Source: Thalassotalea agarivorans (lineage in GTDB: Bacteria > Pseudomonadota > Gammaproteobacteria > Enterobacterales > Alteromonadaceae). Taken from it: DNA of 64,000 nucleotides. The notes under the pieces are model-generated. The model saw nothing but the letters and a program-made list of their open reading frames with translations. It was not told the origin of the DNA and did no database searches. Both the position numbers and the translations under genes were made by a program. The stretch spans positions 3,139,046 to 3,203,045 of the forward strand of contig NZ_AP027363.1 in NCBI RefSeq assembly GCF_030295955.1. The letters are read 5' to 3'. Of the stretch, positions 1 through 8,762 are shown in pieces. The first letter of the stretch is position 1; every line of letters begins with the position of its first letter.

Positions 1-808
1 TTGTACGCAAAGATTCAATCAACACAAGTTCATTTGAATCGAATTCACAAAACTCTTCATAGCCACAGAGCAAGGTATCAAGTTGCATGGTTTGTTGACT
101 TCGGTCACCCGATAGCATCATCCACAAATCCTGAATAGCTGGACCACTGCGACAATCATCTAAATCTACAAAATGAGGACCTTGATCTGTCCACAATATA
201 TTTCCTGCGTGGCAATCGCCATGCAGGCGAATACTAGCAAAGTCGCGATAATGAATTAACGCTTCCTGAATTACTTGGTCCAATATGACAGTAAAAGGTT
301 CAATCAAATGTGAGGGAACATAACCACTAGCAAGTATTTGCTCACGCGCTGTTATTAAATAATCTTGTGCAGTTATCGCGGGGCGATGCTTAAAATCTTT
401 AGTTTTAGCAATGGCATGAATACGGCCAATAAAGCGCCCCATCCATTCAAGCTGATCGAGGTTATCCACTTCAAAAATACGCCCGCCTTGGCAGGGATAC
501 AAGCTAAAGGTATAGCCTTTAATCTCAAATAGCGACTGACCGTCAATGACTAGCGGCGCAACAATTGGCAATTCATGATGGGCTAACTCAAGCGCAAAAT
601 CATGCTCTTCCTGCAACTGAGCTTGGCTCCAACGTTGAGGCCGATAAAACTTAGTGACATACTTTTTATCGTCACGCGCGGTAAATTGATACACGCGATT
701 TTCATAACTGTTTAACGCCAGCAAACCGCTGTCGGCGATTAGTCCAACAGATTCAATACCATCTAGAATAAGGTCTGGCGACAAGTCGCCAAAATTAAAT
801 GCCGACAT
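1..808 (-). CDS. srkA: Stress response kinase A (SrkA/YihE), 3' end outside window
   Basis: About 269 residues are visible from the ATG at 808 and the frame runs off the left edge, so the C-terminus is missing (family length about 325-330). The product is a cytosolic Ser/Thr protein kinase of the aminoglycoside phosphotransferase fold that protects cells under envelope and oxidative stress. The sequence shows an N-terminal stretch ALNSYENRVYQF, the catalytic loop HGDCHAGNILW and the metal-binding segment FVDLDDCRSGPAIQDLW, all close to E. coli SrkA as I remember it. ccoG ends only 2 bp upstream on the same strand, so the two are probably co-transcribed. In E. coli srkA precedes dsbA; the downstream neighbour is outside this window. 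Confidence 0.93.
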   Translation of the reverse strand, partial: MSAFNFGDLSPDLILDGIESVGLIADSGLLALNSYENRVYQFTARDDKKYVTKFYRPQRWSQAQLQEEHDFALELAHHELPIVAPLVIDGQSLFEIKGYTFSLYPCQGGRIFEVDNLDQLEWMGRFIGRIHAIAKTKDFKHRPAITAQDYLITAREQILASGYVPSHLIEPFTVILDQVIQEALIHYRDFASIRLHGDCHAGNILWTDQGPHFVDLDDCRSGPAIQDLWMMLSGDRSQQTMQLDTLLCGYEEFCEFDSNELVLIESLRT

Positions 809-810
809 AA

Positions 811-2241
811 TTAACGTTTGTTAAAGAACTTACTCGGTTGTGACACCGTTACCGAAGTATCATCTGCCAGCGTCACTTCAAATTCAATATCGTTAACGAA
901 GCCTTTCAAATCGTATGGGTCGACAGTCAAACTGATAGGTAAGGTATAAACCGTTGCCGCTTTTACTACGACCTGTTGGTCGCCATTCCAAGTAACGTTG
1001 CTTAAACCTTTTACCGACAAGTTATAGGTTGCATCATATTGCGACTTATTCAATATCTTGAGGGTATAGACGTTCTCAATCTCACCATCAAAATTTTCTG
1101 TCGCAAGCGCTGTTCTGTCTCGAATGATATCGAGATCAACTGGCATGCGACTAATAATCGTCCACAACAAGGCGGCGGAAATTAGTACCATCATAAAGGC
1201 ATAGCCAACTAACTTACCGCGAAGGAAATGCACTTTTTTACCTTCTAATTCATGCTCGGTGGTATAACGTATAAGGCCTTTGTCATACTTCATTTTTTCC
1301 ATCACGCCATCACAGGCGTCGGCACATGCCCCACAATTAATGCACTCGTATTGAAGACCATTTCGAATATCAATGCCTGTTGGGCACACTTGCACACACA
1401 AGTTACAATCGATGCAATCACCGAGTCCTAAGGCTTTAGGATCTTGTTTGCGACCTCGCGGTCCGCGATTCTCACCGCGGTTTTTATCGTAAGAAACAGT
1501 TAATGTATCTTTATCGAACATGGCTGATTGGAATCGTGCGTATGGACACATGTGTAAACACATGACCTCCCGCATCCAACCTGCGTTGCCATAGGTACAA
1601 AAGGCAAAGAACACGACAACACCAACAGCGGTCAACGATGCGCTGAAGGTAAAGAAATCGATAAACAGTTGGTCAATAGGCGTAAAGTAACCAACAAAGG
1701 TTAAGGCCGTTAGTAGCGAAAAGAATAACCAACAAAAATGTTTTAGCGCTTTGCGCCAAAATTTGTCGAAATCCATCTTTCGACCATCGAGTTTTTTACG
1801 TTGGTTAGCGCTTCCCTCTATCTTTTCTTCAAACCAAATAAAGATGAAGGTCCACACCGTCTGTGGACACATATAGCCACACCAGACTCGCCCTAAAAAG
1901 GTGGTAACAAAAAATAATAGATAGGCGGCAACGATAAAGAGAAACGCAAGTAAGGTAAGGTCTTGAGGCCATAGCGTGAGCCCCCAGATAGTGAATCGTT
2001 GTTCACCAATATCAAACAACAGTGCTTGGTTGCCGTTGTATTGTAGCCAAGGAAGGATCGCAAACAGGCCTAAAAATACAAAATTCATCTTTCGGCGCAA
2101 GCGCTGGAATACACCTTCAACTTTGCGTACATATATCTGATCACGAGGTTTGTATTCAGCGACACCGGACTTTGCAGGTTCAATTGCAATGGTTTTTACA
2201 GGAATGCGTGTCGATTTTTTTGGTGCGTCTTCGTTTGTCAC
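811..2241 (-). CDS. ccoG: Cytochrome c oxidase accessory protein CcoG (FixG/RdxA)
   Basis: A 476-residue inner-membrane ferredoxin-like protein that helps assemble cbb3-type cytochrome c oxidase, with a proposed role in copper reduction. The N-terminal half has several hydrophobic segments (near residues 55-75, 90-115, 165-190 and 200-215), with the conserved CGYMCPQTVW between them. Two 4Fe-4S clusters follow around residues 270-310: CIDCNLCVQVCP and CINCGACADAC. A further membrane segment near residue 345 precedes a C-terminal Ig-like domain facing the periplasm. Length and domain order are normal for CcoG. No ccoNOPQ or ccoHIS genes are in the window, so it is separated from the oxidase operon. 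It sits directly upstream of srkA. Confidence 0.93.
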   Translation of the reverse strand: MTNEDAPKKSTRIPVKTIAIEPAKSGVAEYKPRDQIYVRKVEGVFQRLRRKMNFVFLGLFAILPWLQYNGNQALLFDIGEQRFTIWGLTLWPQDLTLLAFLFIVAAYLLFFVTTFLGRVWCGYMCPQTVWTFIFIWFEEKIEGSANQRKKLDGRKMDFDKFWRKALKHFCWLFFSLLTALTFVGYFTPIDQLFIDFFTFSASLTAVGVVVFFAFCTYGNAGWMREVMCLHMCPYARFQSAMFDKDTLTVSYDKNRGENRGPRGRKQDPKALGLGDCIDCNLCVQVCPTGIDIRNGLQYECINCGACADACDGVMEKMKYDKGLIRYTTEHELEGKKVHFLRGKLVGYAFMMVLISAALLWTIISRMPVDLDIIRDRTALATENFDGEIENVYTLKILNKSQYDATYNLSVKGLSNVTWNGDQQVVVKAATVYTLPISLTVDPYDLKGFVNDIEFEVTLADDTSVTVSQPSKFFNKR

Positions 2242-2407
2242 AGTGAGCCCTTAGCTGCTGCCTGATTGTCTACATTATCTTGGCTGCGTCACATCAATGT
2301 GCAAAGTGATAACAAAATATGTGATGCAATTGGTATTATTCAAGGATAATGTATAATCTCGAATAATTTTATTATCCTATAGTCTATATGACATTGTAAG
2401 ATGAGCC

Positions 2408-2764
2408 ATGAAAAAAATATTGATCTTAATCGTGCTTGCGGCACTTTATTTGCACTTTTTCCCAGAATCAGTAGCTAGTAAAAAATGGCACCAACTCACA
2501 GCAGACGCTAAAGCGTGGTTTGCTGGCGTCACTGATACTAATATTAGATTGAAAGCCGATAAAATTTATCGTGACCTGCAAAATGAATTCGACAGCTTTA
2601 CCGCTGGCGAACAAGTGTTTCTCTCTGAAATAACACGTTCTCGAGATACAGTTACCGCTTTTTATACCGACTTCTGCCTAACTGGGAAGCTCAATCCTCG
2701 TTTTCATAGCGTAAACCAAGATAAGGTTTGCAATAAAATAGAAGAATATTCGAATTTGTTATAG
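2408..2764 (+). CDS. Small hypothetical membrane-anchored or secreted protein
   Basis: 118 residues. I do not recognise the family. It starts with a short positively charged segment and a hydrophobic stretch (ILILIVLAALYLHFF) that could be a signal anchor or uncleaved signal peptide. The rest is charged and probably helical, with two cysteines (FCLTG and VCNKI) that could form a disulfide in the periplasm. It is divergent from ccoG and convergent with hutF, and ends just before a strong terminator. The start is at the first ATG of a well-formed frame. No function can be proposed. Confidence 0.65.
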   Translation: MKKILILIVLAALYLHFFPESVASKKWHQLTADAKAWFAGVTDTNIRLKADKIYRDLQNEFDSFTAGEQVFLSEITRSRDTVTAFYTDFCLTGKLNPRFHSVNQDKVCNKIEEYSNLL

Positions 2765-2781
2765 TAACAATTCTTCTCTAT

Positions 2782-2810
2782 AAAAAAGGTCGCACAAGCG
2801 ACCTTTTTTT
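2782..2810. terminator. Bidirectional intrinsic terminator
   Basis: Stem GGTCGC / GCGACC with an ACAA loop, flanked by an A-run on the left and a T-run on the right, so it can stop transcripts in both directions. It lies between the converging small gene (2408-2764) and hutF. Confidence 0.9.
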
Positions 2811-2822
2811 ATGTCTGATAGC

Positions 2823-4187
2823 CTATGAAGACAAACGTTGTAGTAAGGCTGAAAATGCTTCGTGGCTTTGCGTTTCAAGATCATGCTTTTTGTCACGAAT
2901 GACCCATTGCCCATTAACCATCACATCCGTTATCGCTTGCTCACCAGTAGCAAACACAAAACTATCTAGCAGGTGCTCGTCGGATTGTGCATAGCGGCCT
3001 AGCAATTGTTGATCTAGCACGAGCAAATCAGCTTGTTTACCAACAGCAAGTACACCCGTATTTTTGTTCGTTGCTAACGCGCCACCGCGATTCGCTGCTT
3101 GCCATAAGTTAAGACCAACTGATGCTTGCGCTTTGTTCGCCAGTACCGCTCTTTGACGCCTAGTTAAGCGCTGCGCATACTCAAGCCAACGAATTTCTTC
3201 GACTGCATTGACACTTATATGGCTGTCTGAGCCAATAGCAATGGTACCGCCTTCTTGCATAAATTCTGCGGTAGGAAATACGCCATCGCCGAGATTCGCT
3301 TCTGTTGTAGGGCAAATACCGGCAACGGCACCGGTATCGATGATGGCCTTTCTCTCATCAGCGGTGATATGTGTTGCATGAATCAAACACCAATTGGCAT
3401 CTAAGCTAAGTTGTTCGCAAAGCCATTGCACCGGACGTTTTCCGCTGTGCGCAATACAATCGTCTACTTCTTGCGTTTGTTCAGCTATATGAACATGTAT
3501 AGGCGCCTTACTGTCTAACGAGCGGACGTGTTTAACCGCTTGTTCAATCGCTGCAAAATTAGTTGCACGCAAAGAATGCGGCGCTATACCAACATTAGCA
3601 TTGTTGTATTGCTTGCTTAGCTCATAACAGTCGGTCACCAATTGGTTGAACTGCTCGGTTGTATTAATGAAACGCTTTTGACCATCAAGTGGTGCTTTTT
3701 CACCAAAACCACTGTACTGATAAAGTACCGGTAGCATTGTTATGCCGATACCGCTTTCTTGTGCGGCATCAAATAAAGCTTTTGCCATTTGCGCTAGTGC
3801 TGGATAAGGTTCACCGGTTTGCTGATGATGTAAATAATGAAACTCGGCAACTGATGTGTAGCCTGCTTTCAGCATCTCTATGTACAGCTGCTTTGCAATA
3901 ATATGAGCTTCAACATCGCTGATTTGAGCCAAGAATTGATACATGATTTTTCGCCATGTCCAAAAACTATCTTGTCCTTCACTGCCTTGTTCACTAAAAC
4001 CAGCAAAAGCGCGCTGAAACGCATGGGAGTGACAGTTAATTAGCCCCGGTACAACGGGACCACTAGCAACTATTGCATCGTCTAATTGACCATCGACAAT
4101 ATCGGTAATCTCGCCGTTTTCTATGATGAGTGTTTTGTTTTTCGCCCAAGCAGAGTCGAGCAGTACACGATGTGCAAATACTTTCAT
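2823..4187 (-). CDS. hutF: Formimidoylglutamate deiminase HutF
   Basis: Amidohydrolase-superfamily enzyme of histidine degradation. It hydrolyses N-formimino-glutamate to N-formyl-glutamate and ammonia, feeding HutG. The metal-binding signature NCHSHAFQR lies near residue 52, with later superfamily motifs HVHIAEQ, IHATH and IGSDSH. I chose the ATG at 4187 (454 residues) because AGGA lies just upstream, and the possible longer frame would run back into hutG. hutG ends 8 bp upstream, so hutG-hutF is an operon. The two genes together indicate the five-step HutF/HutG route rather than direct HutE/HutG hydrolysis. The early hut genes (hutH, hutU, hutI) are not in the window. Confidence 0.93.
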   Translation of the reverse strand: MKVFAHRVLLDSAWAKNKTLIIENGEITDIVDGQLDDAIVASGPVVPGLINCHSHAFQRAFAGFSEQGSEGQDSFWTWRKIMYQFLAQISDVEAHIIAKQLYIEMLKAGYTSVAEFHYLHHQQTGEPYPALAQMAKALFDAAQESGIGITMLPVLYQYSGFGEKAPLDGQKRFINTTEQFNQLVTDCYELSKQYNNANVGIAPHSLRATNFAAIEQAVKHVRSLDSKAPIHVHIAEQTQEVDDCIAHSGKRPVQWLCEQLSLDANWCLIHATHITADERKAIIDTGAVAGICPTTEANLGDGVFPTAEFMQEGGTIAIGSDSHISVNAVEEIRWLEYAQRLTRRQRAVLANKAQASVGLNLWQAANRGGALATNKNTGVLAVGKQADLLVLDQQLLGRYAQSDEHLLDSFVFATGEQAITDVMVNGQWVIRDKKHDLETQSHEAFSALLQRLSS

Positions 4188-4194
4188 GCGTTTC

Positions 4195-5001
4195 CTAAGC
4201 AAAGCCTTGTGTTTTATATTCGTTGCTATATGCAAGTACGGTTTCGATAATAGCCTTCAGATAAGGCTGCACTTGAGCAAGTTTATCTTGACTCAACCGC
4301 GCCAATTCTTCGTGCATATAGGTTGCTTGTGACAATTCTAGTTGAAGTGTAAAAATATGCTCGCTCGGCTGCGCATATTGCCTAGTGATATACCCACCTT
4401 TAAAACGGCCATTAGCCACTGCGCTATACGGCGTGAAATCTAAATCAAGCAACCTGTTGACTAGCGTTTCAGGGCAACTTTTGCCGTCAGCAGTGCCGAA
4501 ATTAAAATCCGGTAGCGTGCCTTCAAAAAAGCGCGGCACTTGAGACGCAATGGAATGCGCATCATACAAAAACGCCATGCCATGAATAGCCTTAATGCGC
4601 GCCAATTCATCTATTATTGCTTGATGATATGGGTGCCAATACGCGTCTATGCGACGTTTTATCTCTGTTGAGTTGGGTTCTTTCCCGGCAAGATACAATG
4701 GCGCTTTATCAAATGATGTGGTCGGGCAGAGCTCAGTGCTATCTTGCCCGGGATACAAATTTTCGTCTTCAGGGCTACGATTAAGGTCGATAAGATAACG
4801 ATTGTAGCGTGGTTTTAGCACGCTTATACCCATTGCCTGAGCAAAATCATACAAGATATCCATAGCCCAATCGGTATCTTTAACTTGTTTACCGGTGTCG
4901 GTCATTTGCGTACTAACGTCTTGAGGAAGTGCTTCGCCGTTATGTGGCATGCTAATGAGCAGCGGCAATGTACCTTGAATGAGCTGATAACTGTCTGACA
5001 T
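4195..5001 (-). CDS. hutG: N-formylglutamate deformylase HutG
   Basis: 268 residues, normal for the zinc-dependent N-formylglutamate amidohydrolase that releases glutamate and formate in the last step of histidine catabolism. Visible family motifs are SMPHNGE near the N-terminus, RYLIDLNR, YDAHSI and GGYITRQY, plus the C-terminal LQLELSQATYM. No signal peptide, so it is cytosolic. It is the first gene of the two-gene hutG-hutF operon and works directly after HutF in the same pathway. No operator could be identified with confidence in the short upstream gap. Confidence 0.93.
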   Translation of the reverse strand: MSDSYQLIQGTLPLLISMPHNGEALPQDVSTQMTDTGKQVKDTDWAMDILYDFAQAMGISVLKPRYNRYLIDLNRSPEDENLYPGQDSTELCPTTSFDKAPLYLAGKEPNSTEIKRRIDAYWHPYHQAIIDELARIKAIHGMAFLYDAHSIASQVPRFFEGTLPDFNFGTADGKSCPETLVNRLLDLDFTPYSAVANGRFKGGYITRQYAQPSEHIFTLQLELSQATYMHEELARLSQDKLAQVQPYLKAIIETVLAYSNEYKTQGFA

Positions 5002-5073
5002 AATCTTTCAAATTGTATATACAACTTGCTAAGTTTACCGACAATAGAGGTTCCCCGCAAGCGAGGAACACCG

Positions 5074-5517
5074 TTATTGGGCGATACGAGCAAATCGCGC
5101 AAGCACCAGATCATTGTCGGCTAATAGGACAAGTTGATCATTTTCAACGGTAAATCCTTTCACTTGCGTGAGCATCTGCAAATACAGATTCTCGTTCGTT
5201 TCATTATCTGGACAAGCCTTTCGAGTGCTAGCAAGGCCAGCGAAGCTTATCGCTTCTTGCTCTAACACATAGGTACCTGAATAGTAATTACAGCCAGAAA
5301 AACCATGGGCACGATGACTATTTTTATCAAACGCTAATTGAATGGCTTTCTCTGCGGCTGCCACCGGCTGTTCGTTCAAACTAACCAATTGCCATTCTTG
5401 GCCGGCTAGCGCGTCCTCACCTAAAGATACATCTTCATAGTCTGCAATGTACTGGCATGCCGATAATAAAAAGGCGCCGAAGATCACTAACAATTGATTT
5501 AAAAATTTATGTTTCAT
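5074..5517 (-). CDS. META-domain (HslJ-like) lipoprotein
   Basis: About 147 residues with a lipoprotein signal peptide ending in a lipobox (LLSACQ), so it should be lipid-anchored at the cell envelope. The mature part carries the META fold pattern: a WQLVSLN opening strand, the GFSGCNYYSGTY core and a C-terminal LVLARF strand. META/HslJ proteins are linked in E. coli to heat-shock and novobiocin resistance, but their mechanism is unclear, so no specific role is assigned. The ATG at 5517 has AGGT 6 nt upstream and is preferred to the GTG immediately before it. It is a lone gene, divergent from purU and downstream of nothing obvious. Confidence 0.8.
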   Translation of the reverse strand: MKHKFLNQLLVIFGAFLLSACQYIADYEDVSLGEDALAGQEWQLVSLNEQPVAAAEKAIQLAFDKNSHRAHGFSGCNYYSGTYVLEQEAISFAGLASTRKACPDNETNENLYLQMLTQVKGFTVENDQLVLLADNDLVLARFARIAQ

Positions 5518-5704
5518 CACAATACCTGTTTAAAAAACAACAGCGTATTCTAACAAGTTATTGATTTAGCCATGTTTTAATTTGTAATCGAGGTAGAGTA
5601 CGTGCGTCAGAAAGGAACGTTCTAATTTATATCACTTCTAGCTTTAAGCTCGTCGGTAATCCGTGTCACTATAGCGTTATAGCAAAAGTGACGGTAAGGC
5701 GTTT

Positions 5705-6556
5705 ATGAACAATCAGTATATTTTAACCTGGCAGTGCCCTGACTCCAGCGGCGTATTAGCAAAAGTCACACAAGCGCTATTTGAACATGGCGCGTTTATC
5801 ACTGAAACGTCACAGTACAGTGACCCTTATACTGACACCTTTTTTTCACGAATTGCCTTTGATGACAGACAGCTTAAAGTGCCGATGGAAGAGTTTACCG
5901 ACGCACTAGAGGCCTTAGCTAAACCGCTACAACTGCATTATCAATTACGCAATGCCGCTCAGCTTCCTAAGGTAGTTATCGCAGTATCAAAGGACGAGCA
6001 TTGCTTAGTATCACTGCTAACAAAATGGCGAGCGGGCGTGTTACCTATTGATATCGTGGCTGTGGTGTCTAACCACCAAAAATGTGAGGCGATTTGTCAG
6101 TTTCATGAACTGCCTTACCATTACTTGCCAATAGCAGATGATAAAGTGGCGCAAGAACAGCAGCTATTAGCTGTTTTTGAGCAATACCAAGGTGATTTAT
6201 TAGTATTAGCGCGTTATATGCAGATTCTTTCAGATCAGCTGTGTACTCGCTTGGCTGGTAAAGCGATTAACATACATCATTCCTTTTTACCCGGTTTCAA
6301 GGGCGCTAGGCCATATCATCAAGCGCATAAACGTGGCGTTAAAATTATTGGCGCAACCGCGCATTATGTCACGTCCGATCTCGATGAAGGGCCAATCATT
6401 GTGCAAGAAGTAAAAGCGATTGACCACAGCTACACCATAGAGCAAATGGTGCACACCGGCCACGACATAGAAGCCATTGCTTTATCTAGAGCTGTGCGTT
6501 TGCACGCTGAGCAACGCATCTGCTTAAATGGCGATAAGACGGTTATTCTCACCTAA
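5705..6556 (+). CDS. purU: Formyltetrahydrofolate deformylase PurU
   Basis: 283 residues, full length. It hydrolyses 10-formyl-tetrahydrofolate to tetrahydrofolate and formate, balancing one-carbon pools and supplying formate for PurT. An N-terminal ACT domain (residues 1-80, beginning ILTWQCPDSSGVLAKVTQAL) would sense methionine or glycine. The C-terminal formyltransferase fold has the catalytic segments NIHHSFLPGFKGA and TAHYVTSDLDEGPII. The ATG at 5705 has AAGG upstream. It stands alone and is divergent from the META lipoprotein. Formate from HutG may enter the same pool, but that link is only inferred from proximity. Confidence 0.94.
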   Translation: MNNQYILTWQCPDSSGVLAKVTQALFEHGAFITETSQYSDPYTDTFFSRIAFDDRQLKVPMEEFTDALEALAKPLQLHYQLRNAAQLPKVVIAVSKDEHCLVSLLTKWRAGVLPIDIVAVVSNHQKCEAICQFHELPYHYLPIADDKVAQEQQLLAVFEQYQGDLLVLARYMQILSDQLCTRLAGKAINIHHSFLPGFKGARPYHQAHKRGVKIIGATAHYVTSDLDEGPIIVQEVKAIDHSYTIEQMVHTGHDIEAIALSRAVRLHAEQRICLNGDKTVILT

Positions 6557-6698
6557 CTGTCCGCAGCGAGTTTACACTGCCTGTAAACCTATCGAAACAC
6601 CGAGGTGCCGTTACTAGACTAGACTTTAAGGATGACATTAACAGCCACTTTGTCTTTTATGATAAAAAGAGTCTAATTTTCGACAGTAAAGCACCTTT

Positions 6699-7232
6699 AT
6701 GATCAAGATAGAAAAATTCCATCACGTAGCTTATCGCTGCAAAGATGCTAAAGAAACCGTTGAATGGTACAAAGCACACCTTAATATGGACTTAACGCTT
6801 GCCATTGCAGAAAATGAAGTCCCATCAACGAAAGCACCAGATCCTTACATGCACATCTTTTTAGATGCAGGCATGGGCAACGTATTAGCTTTCTTTGAAC
6901 TGCCAAATTCACCTGATATGGACCGTGATCAAAACACGCCAACTTGGGTGCAACATATCGCTTTGAAAGTTGAAAACTTTGACGCACTTGTTAGCGCAAA
7001 AGAAAGTTTAGAAAGCAAAGGCGTTGATGTATTAGGACCGGTTAATCACGGTGTTTTTAAATCAATCTACTTTTTCGATCCAAATGGTCATCGTCTAGAG
7101 CTTGCTGCTGATGTCGGTACACCAGAACAATACAAGCAATTAAAAGCCGTTGCTCATGACATGATTGAAGAATGGTCGCAAACTAAACGCGCACCACGCC
7201 ATGCCGCTTGGTTGCATGAATTAGACGAGTAA
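6699..7232 (+). CDS. VOC-superfamily protein (glyoxalase/dioxygenase-like)
   Basis: 177 residues with a full vicinal-oxygen-chelate fold: KFHHVAYRCKDAKETVEWY opens the first module and WVQHIALKVENFDAL the second, and FFDPNGHRLELAAD supplies the typical C-terminal Glu ligand. Putative metal ligands are therefore His near residues 8-9, His near 89 and Glu near 134. This is the pattern of extradiol-dioxygenase-like VOC proteins, but the substrate cannot be told. No strong Shine-Dalgarno is visible before the ATG at 6699. It lies between purU and the csrC-like RNA, with no evident functional partner. Confidence 0.82.
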   Translation: MIKIEKFHHVAYRCKDAKETVEWYKAHLNMDLTLAIAENEVPSTKAPDPYMHIFLDAGMGNVLAFFELPNSPDMDRDQNTPTWVQHIALKVENFDALVSAKESLESKGVDVLGPVNHGVFKSIYFFDPNGHRLELAADVGTPEQYKQLKAVAHDMIEEWSQTKRAPRHAAWLHELDE

Positions 7233-7307
7233 ATACAGCGATTTACGCCAATTAAACCCTGAAATTACAGAAAAGTGCTTGATGATATTGTACAAAGGTG
7301 TAAAGTA

Positions 7308-7627
7308 AGGGACGGTTATTTATTGACCATGCGAGAAAAGGGAACACTGGTTAAGGAAGCCACATAACGTAAAAATGGCAACATGGATGGTTTAATGAGC
7401 ACCGGAAGTGCAAGTAGTCCAGGAGCATGGAAGAACAATAAACGCTCGGAACGCGCATGAAAAAACTAAAATAAAAACGAGTTAGGGAAGCATTGTTAAT
7501 AAAACAGGATAACTTCCAGTTACGGACGACCCATAATAAGGTTGGATGCCAAGTTGAGAGATAGGCCAATTGTAGGCCAACATAAAATATACTTAATAAA
7601 GCACTACTGTGAAGTAGTGCTTTTTTT
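7308..7627 (+). ncRNA. csrC: CsrB/CsrC-family CsrA-sequestering small RNA
   Basis: A non-coding stretch of about 320 nt with twelve GGA triplets on the plus strand (for example AAGGGA, AAGGAA, ATGGAT, CCGGAA, CAGGAG, ACGGAC), ending in a strong intrinsic terminator. At least three GGA motifs sit in small hairpin loops: 7348-7362 (TGGTT-AAGGA-AGCCA), 7399-7411 (GCAC-CGGAA-GTGC) and 7418-7431 (TCCA-GGAGCA-TGGA). This is the known architecture of RNAs that titrate the translational regulator CsrA/RsmA. Position supports it: in E. coli csrC lies directly upstream of yihI, exactly as here. The 5' end is estimated. A weak TTGATG / TAAAGT promoter pair at 7279-7306 would start transcription near 7310. 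Confidence 0.85.
7598..7627 (+). terminator. Intrinsic terminator of the csrC-like RNA
   Basis: Stem GCACTAC (7601-7607) / GTAGTGC (7614-7620), extended by A-T pairs and followed by seven Ts on the plus strand. It sets the 3' end of the small RNA and insulates yihI. Confidence 0.92.
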
Positions 7628-7696
7628 ATGTTTGTTAATACCCACTGCGCCACAATTGCGATAAAATATACACATTAGCGCAAAATTGAGGTGGTT

Positions 7697-8248
7697 ATGA
7701 CCCGCAAAAAGAAATCTAGAAAGCCTGGTGCAGGTTCGTCTGGTGTAGTGAAAGCAAGCACATTAGATGTGCGCATCACTAAAGACAAAAAACCGAAGAA
7801 GAAGACAGGTAAACCTGCTGGTACTCGCCAGTTGGAAGGACAGCAAAAAGCAAAACCGACGCAAACCGCACAAGGTAATAAAGACGCGCGCGTGGGCAGT
7901 AAAAAGCCTATCGACCTAGGGATACCAAACGTTCAGGTTAAAGCACCTAAAAAAGCAAAACAGGTAGACAGCCCTATCGCAAAAATTAAAGTTGTCGACA
8001 CAGGCCCTTCTATTCAAGCGCAACTAGATGCCATTGAACAAGACCCACGTTTATTGGACATTCTTGATAAGCAAGAGCAAGATATTTCGCTTAGCGAACA
8101 AGAAGTCGACTTGTACAATGAGCTTATGGAACAACATGAGCAACTGAGTGCACAATTGACGCCAGAGGAAGACGCGCAAGATACTGAATTGTCGGAAGAT
8201 GATTTATGGGACAAATTAGACAACGACGACTTGTCACGCTTTCAATAG
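7697..8248 (+). CDS. yihI: Der GTPase-activating protein YihI
   Basis: About 183 residues. YihI stimulates GTP hydrolysis by the double GTPase Der (EngA) and so acts as a brake on 50S ribosome assembly. The N-terminus is strongly basic (MTRKKKSRKPGAG and later lysine-rich blocks) and the C-terminal half is acidic, with DEEP-like segments (VDLYNELMEQ, SEDDLWDKL), as in the family. ATG at 7697 is chosen over the GTG at 7691 because the GAGG at 7688-7691 is then well spaced. It is followed by a DUF2489 gene 11 bp downstream, a common gammaproteobacterial order leading to hemN. Confidence 0.92.
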   Translation: MTRKKKSRKPGAGSSGVVKASTLDVRITKDKKPKKKTGKPAGTRQLEGQQKAKPTQTAQGNKDARVGSKKPIDLGIPNVQVKAPKKAKQVDSPIAKIKVVDTGPSIQAQLDAIEQDPRLLDILDKQEQDISLSEQEVDLYNELMEQHEQLSAQLTPEEDAQDTELSEDDLWDKLDNDDLSRFQ

Positions 8249-8259
8249 GTTAGGCCGCA

Positions 8260-8757
8260 ATGGACAACACAATGTGGATGATTTTAGCCGTAGTTGGCGC
8301 GCTAGTAATATTGGTGTTGGCGTTTTACGCCGGCCGATTGTTATGGCTGTTAAAGCAACAACAACAGCGCCAAATTGAACAAACCCTAGCGCTACAAAAA
8401 GCACATGCAGAACATGATAAGAAGATTCTCGATTCTGTGGTTATTATCGTTAGAGCGATGCAAGAGAAACAATGTGACATCTCTGAAGGTTGCTGGCGTT
8501 TGAGCGTTTTGCTCGATTCATTAAAGCTCAGCAATGAGTTAAATGCACAATTTCCTGCTATATTTGAAATGTATGGACGAATTCAACATTTGTCTATTAT
8601 GGAAGCACGCAAGCAATTACCTAAGAAAGAACGGATGAAACAAGATTTTCAGCGCATGCAAGCAGAAGCAGAGCTTACTGACAAAGTGCTTGAAGACACA
8701 AAATCTTTGCGTCAATTTGCGCAGGATCAACTTAACAAACTTGTCGCTTCCTTATAA
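8260..8757 (+). CDS. DUF2489 membrane protein
   Basis: 165 residues with one N-terminal transmembrane helix (MILAVVGALVILVLAFYAGRL), then a Gln-rich, probably coiled-coil stretch (residues 28-50) and a helical cytoplasmic domain containing CDISEGCWRLSVLLD. This is the DUF2489 family, found next to yihI in Alteromonadales and Vibrionales. Function is unknown. It probably shares the yihI transcript (11-bp gap). Confidence 0.85.
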   Translation: MDNTMWMILAVVGALVILVLAFYAGRLLWLLKQQQQRQIEQTLALQKAHAEHDKKILDSVVIIVRAMQEKQCDISEGCWRLSVLLDSLKLSNELNAQFPAIFEMYGRIQHLSIMEARKQLPKKERMKQDFQRMQAEAELTDKVLEDTKSLRQFAQDQLNKLVASL

Positions 8758-8762
8758 TGGTG

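Noticed and set aside
6570-6592. GacA/UvrY box for the csrC-like RNA (GTTTACA-N5-TGTAAAC)
   Set aside because: It is about 700 bp upstream, just after the purU stop, and does not match TGTAAG-N6-CTTACA well. More likely a short hairpin.
7351-7653. Minus-strand open frame of 100 codons
   Set aside because: It is antisense to the GGA-rich csrC-like RNA, has no ribosome site, and its residues (Cys/Phe/Leu-rich) look random.
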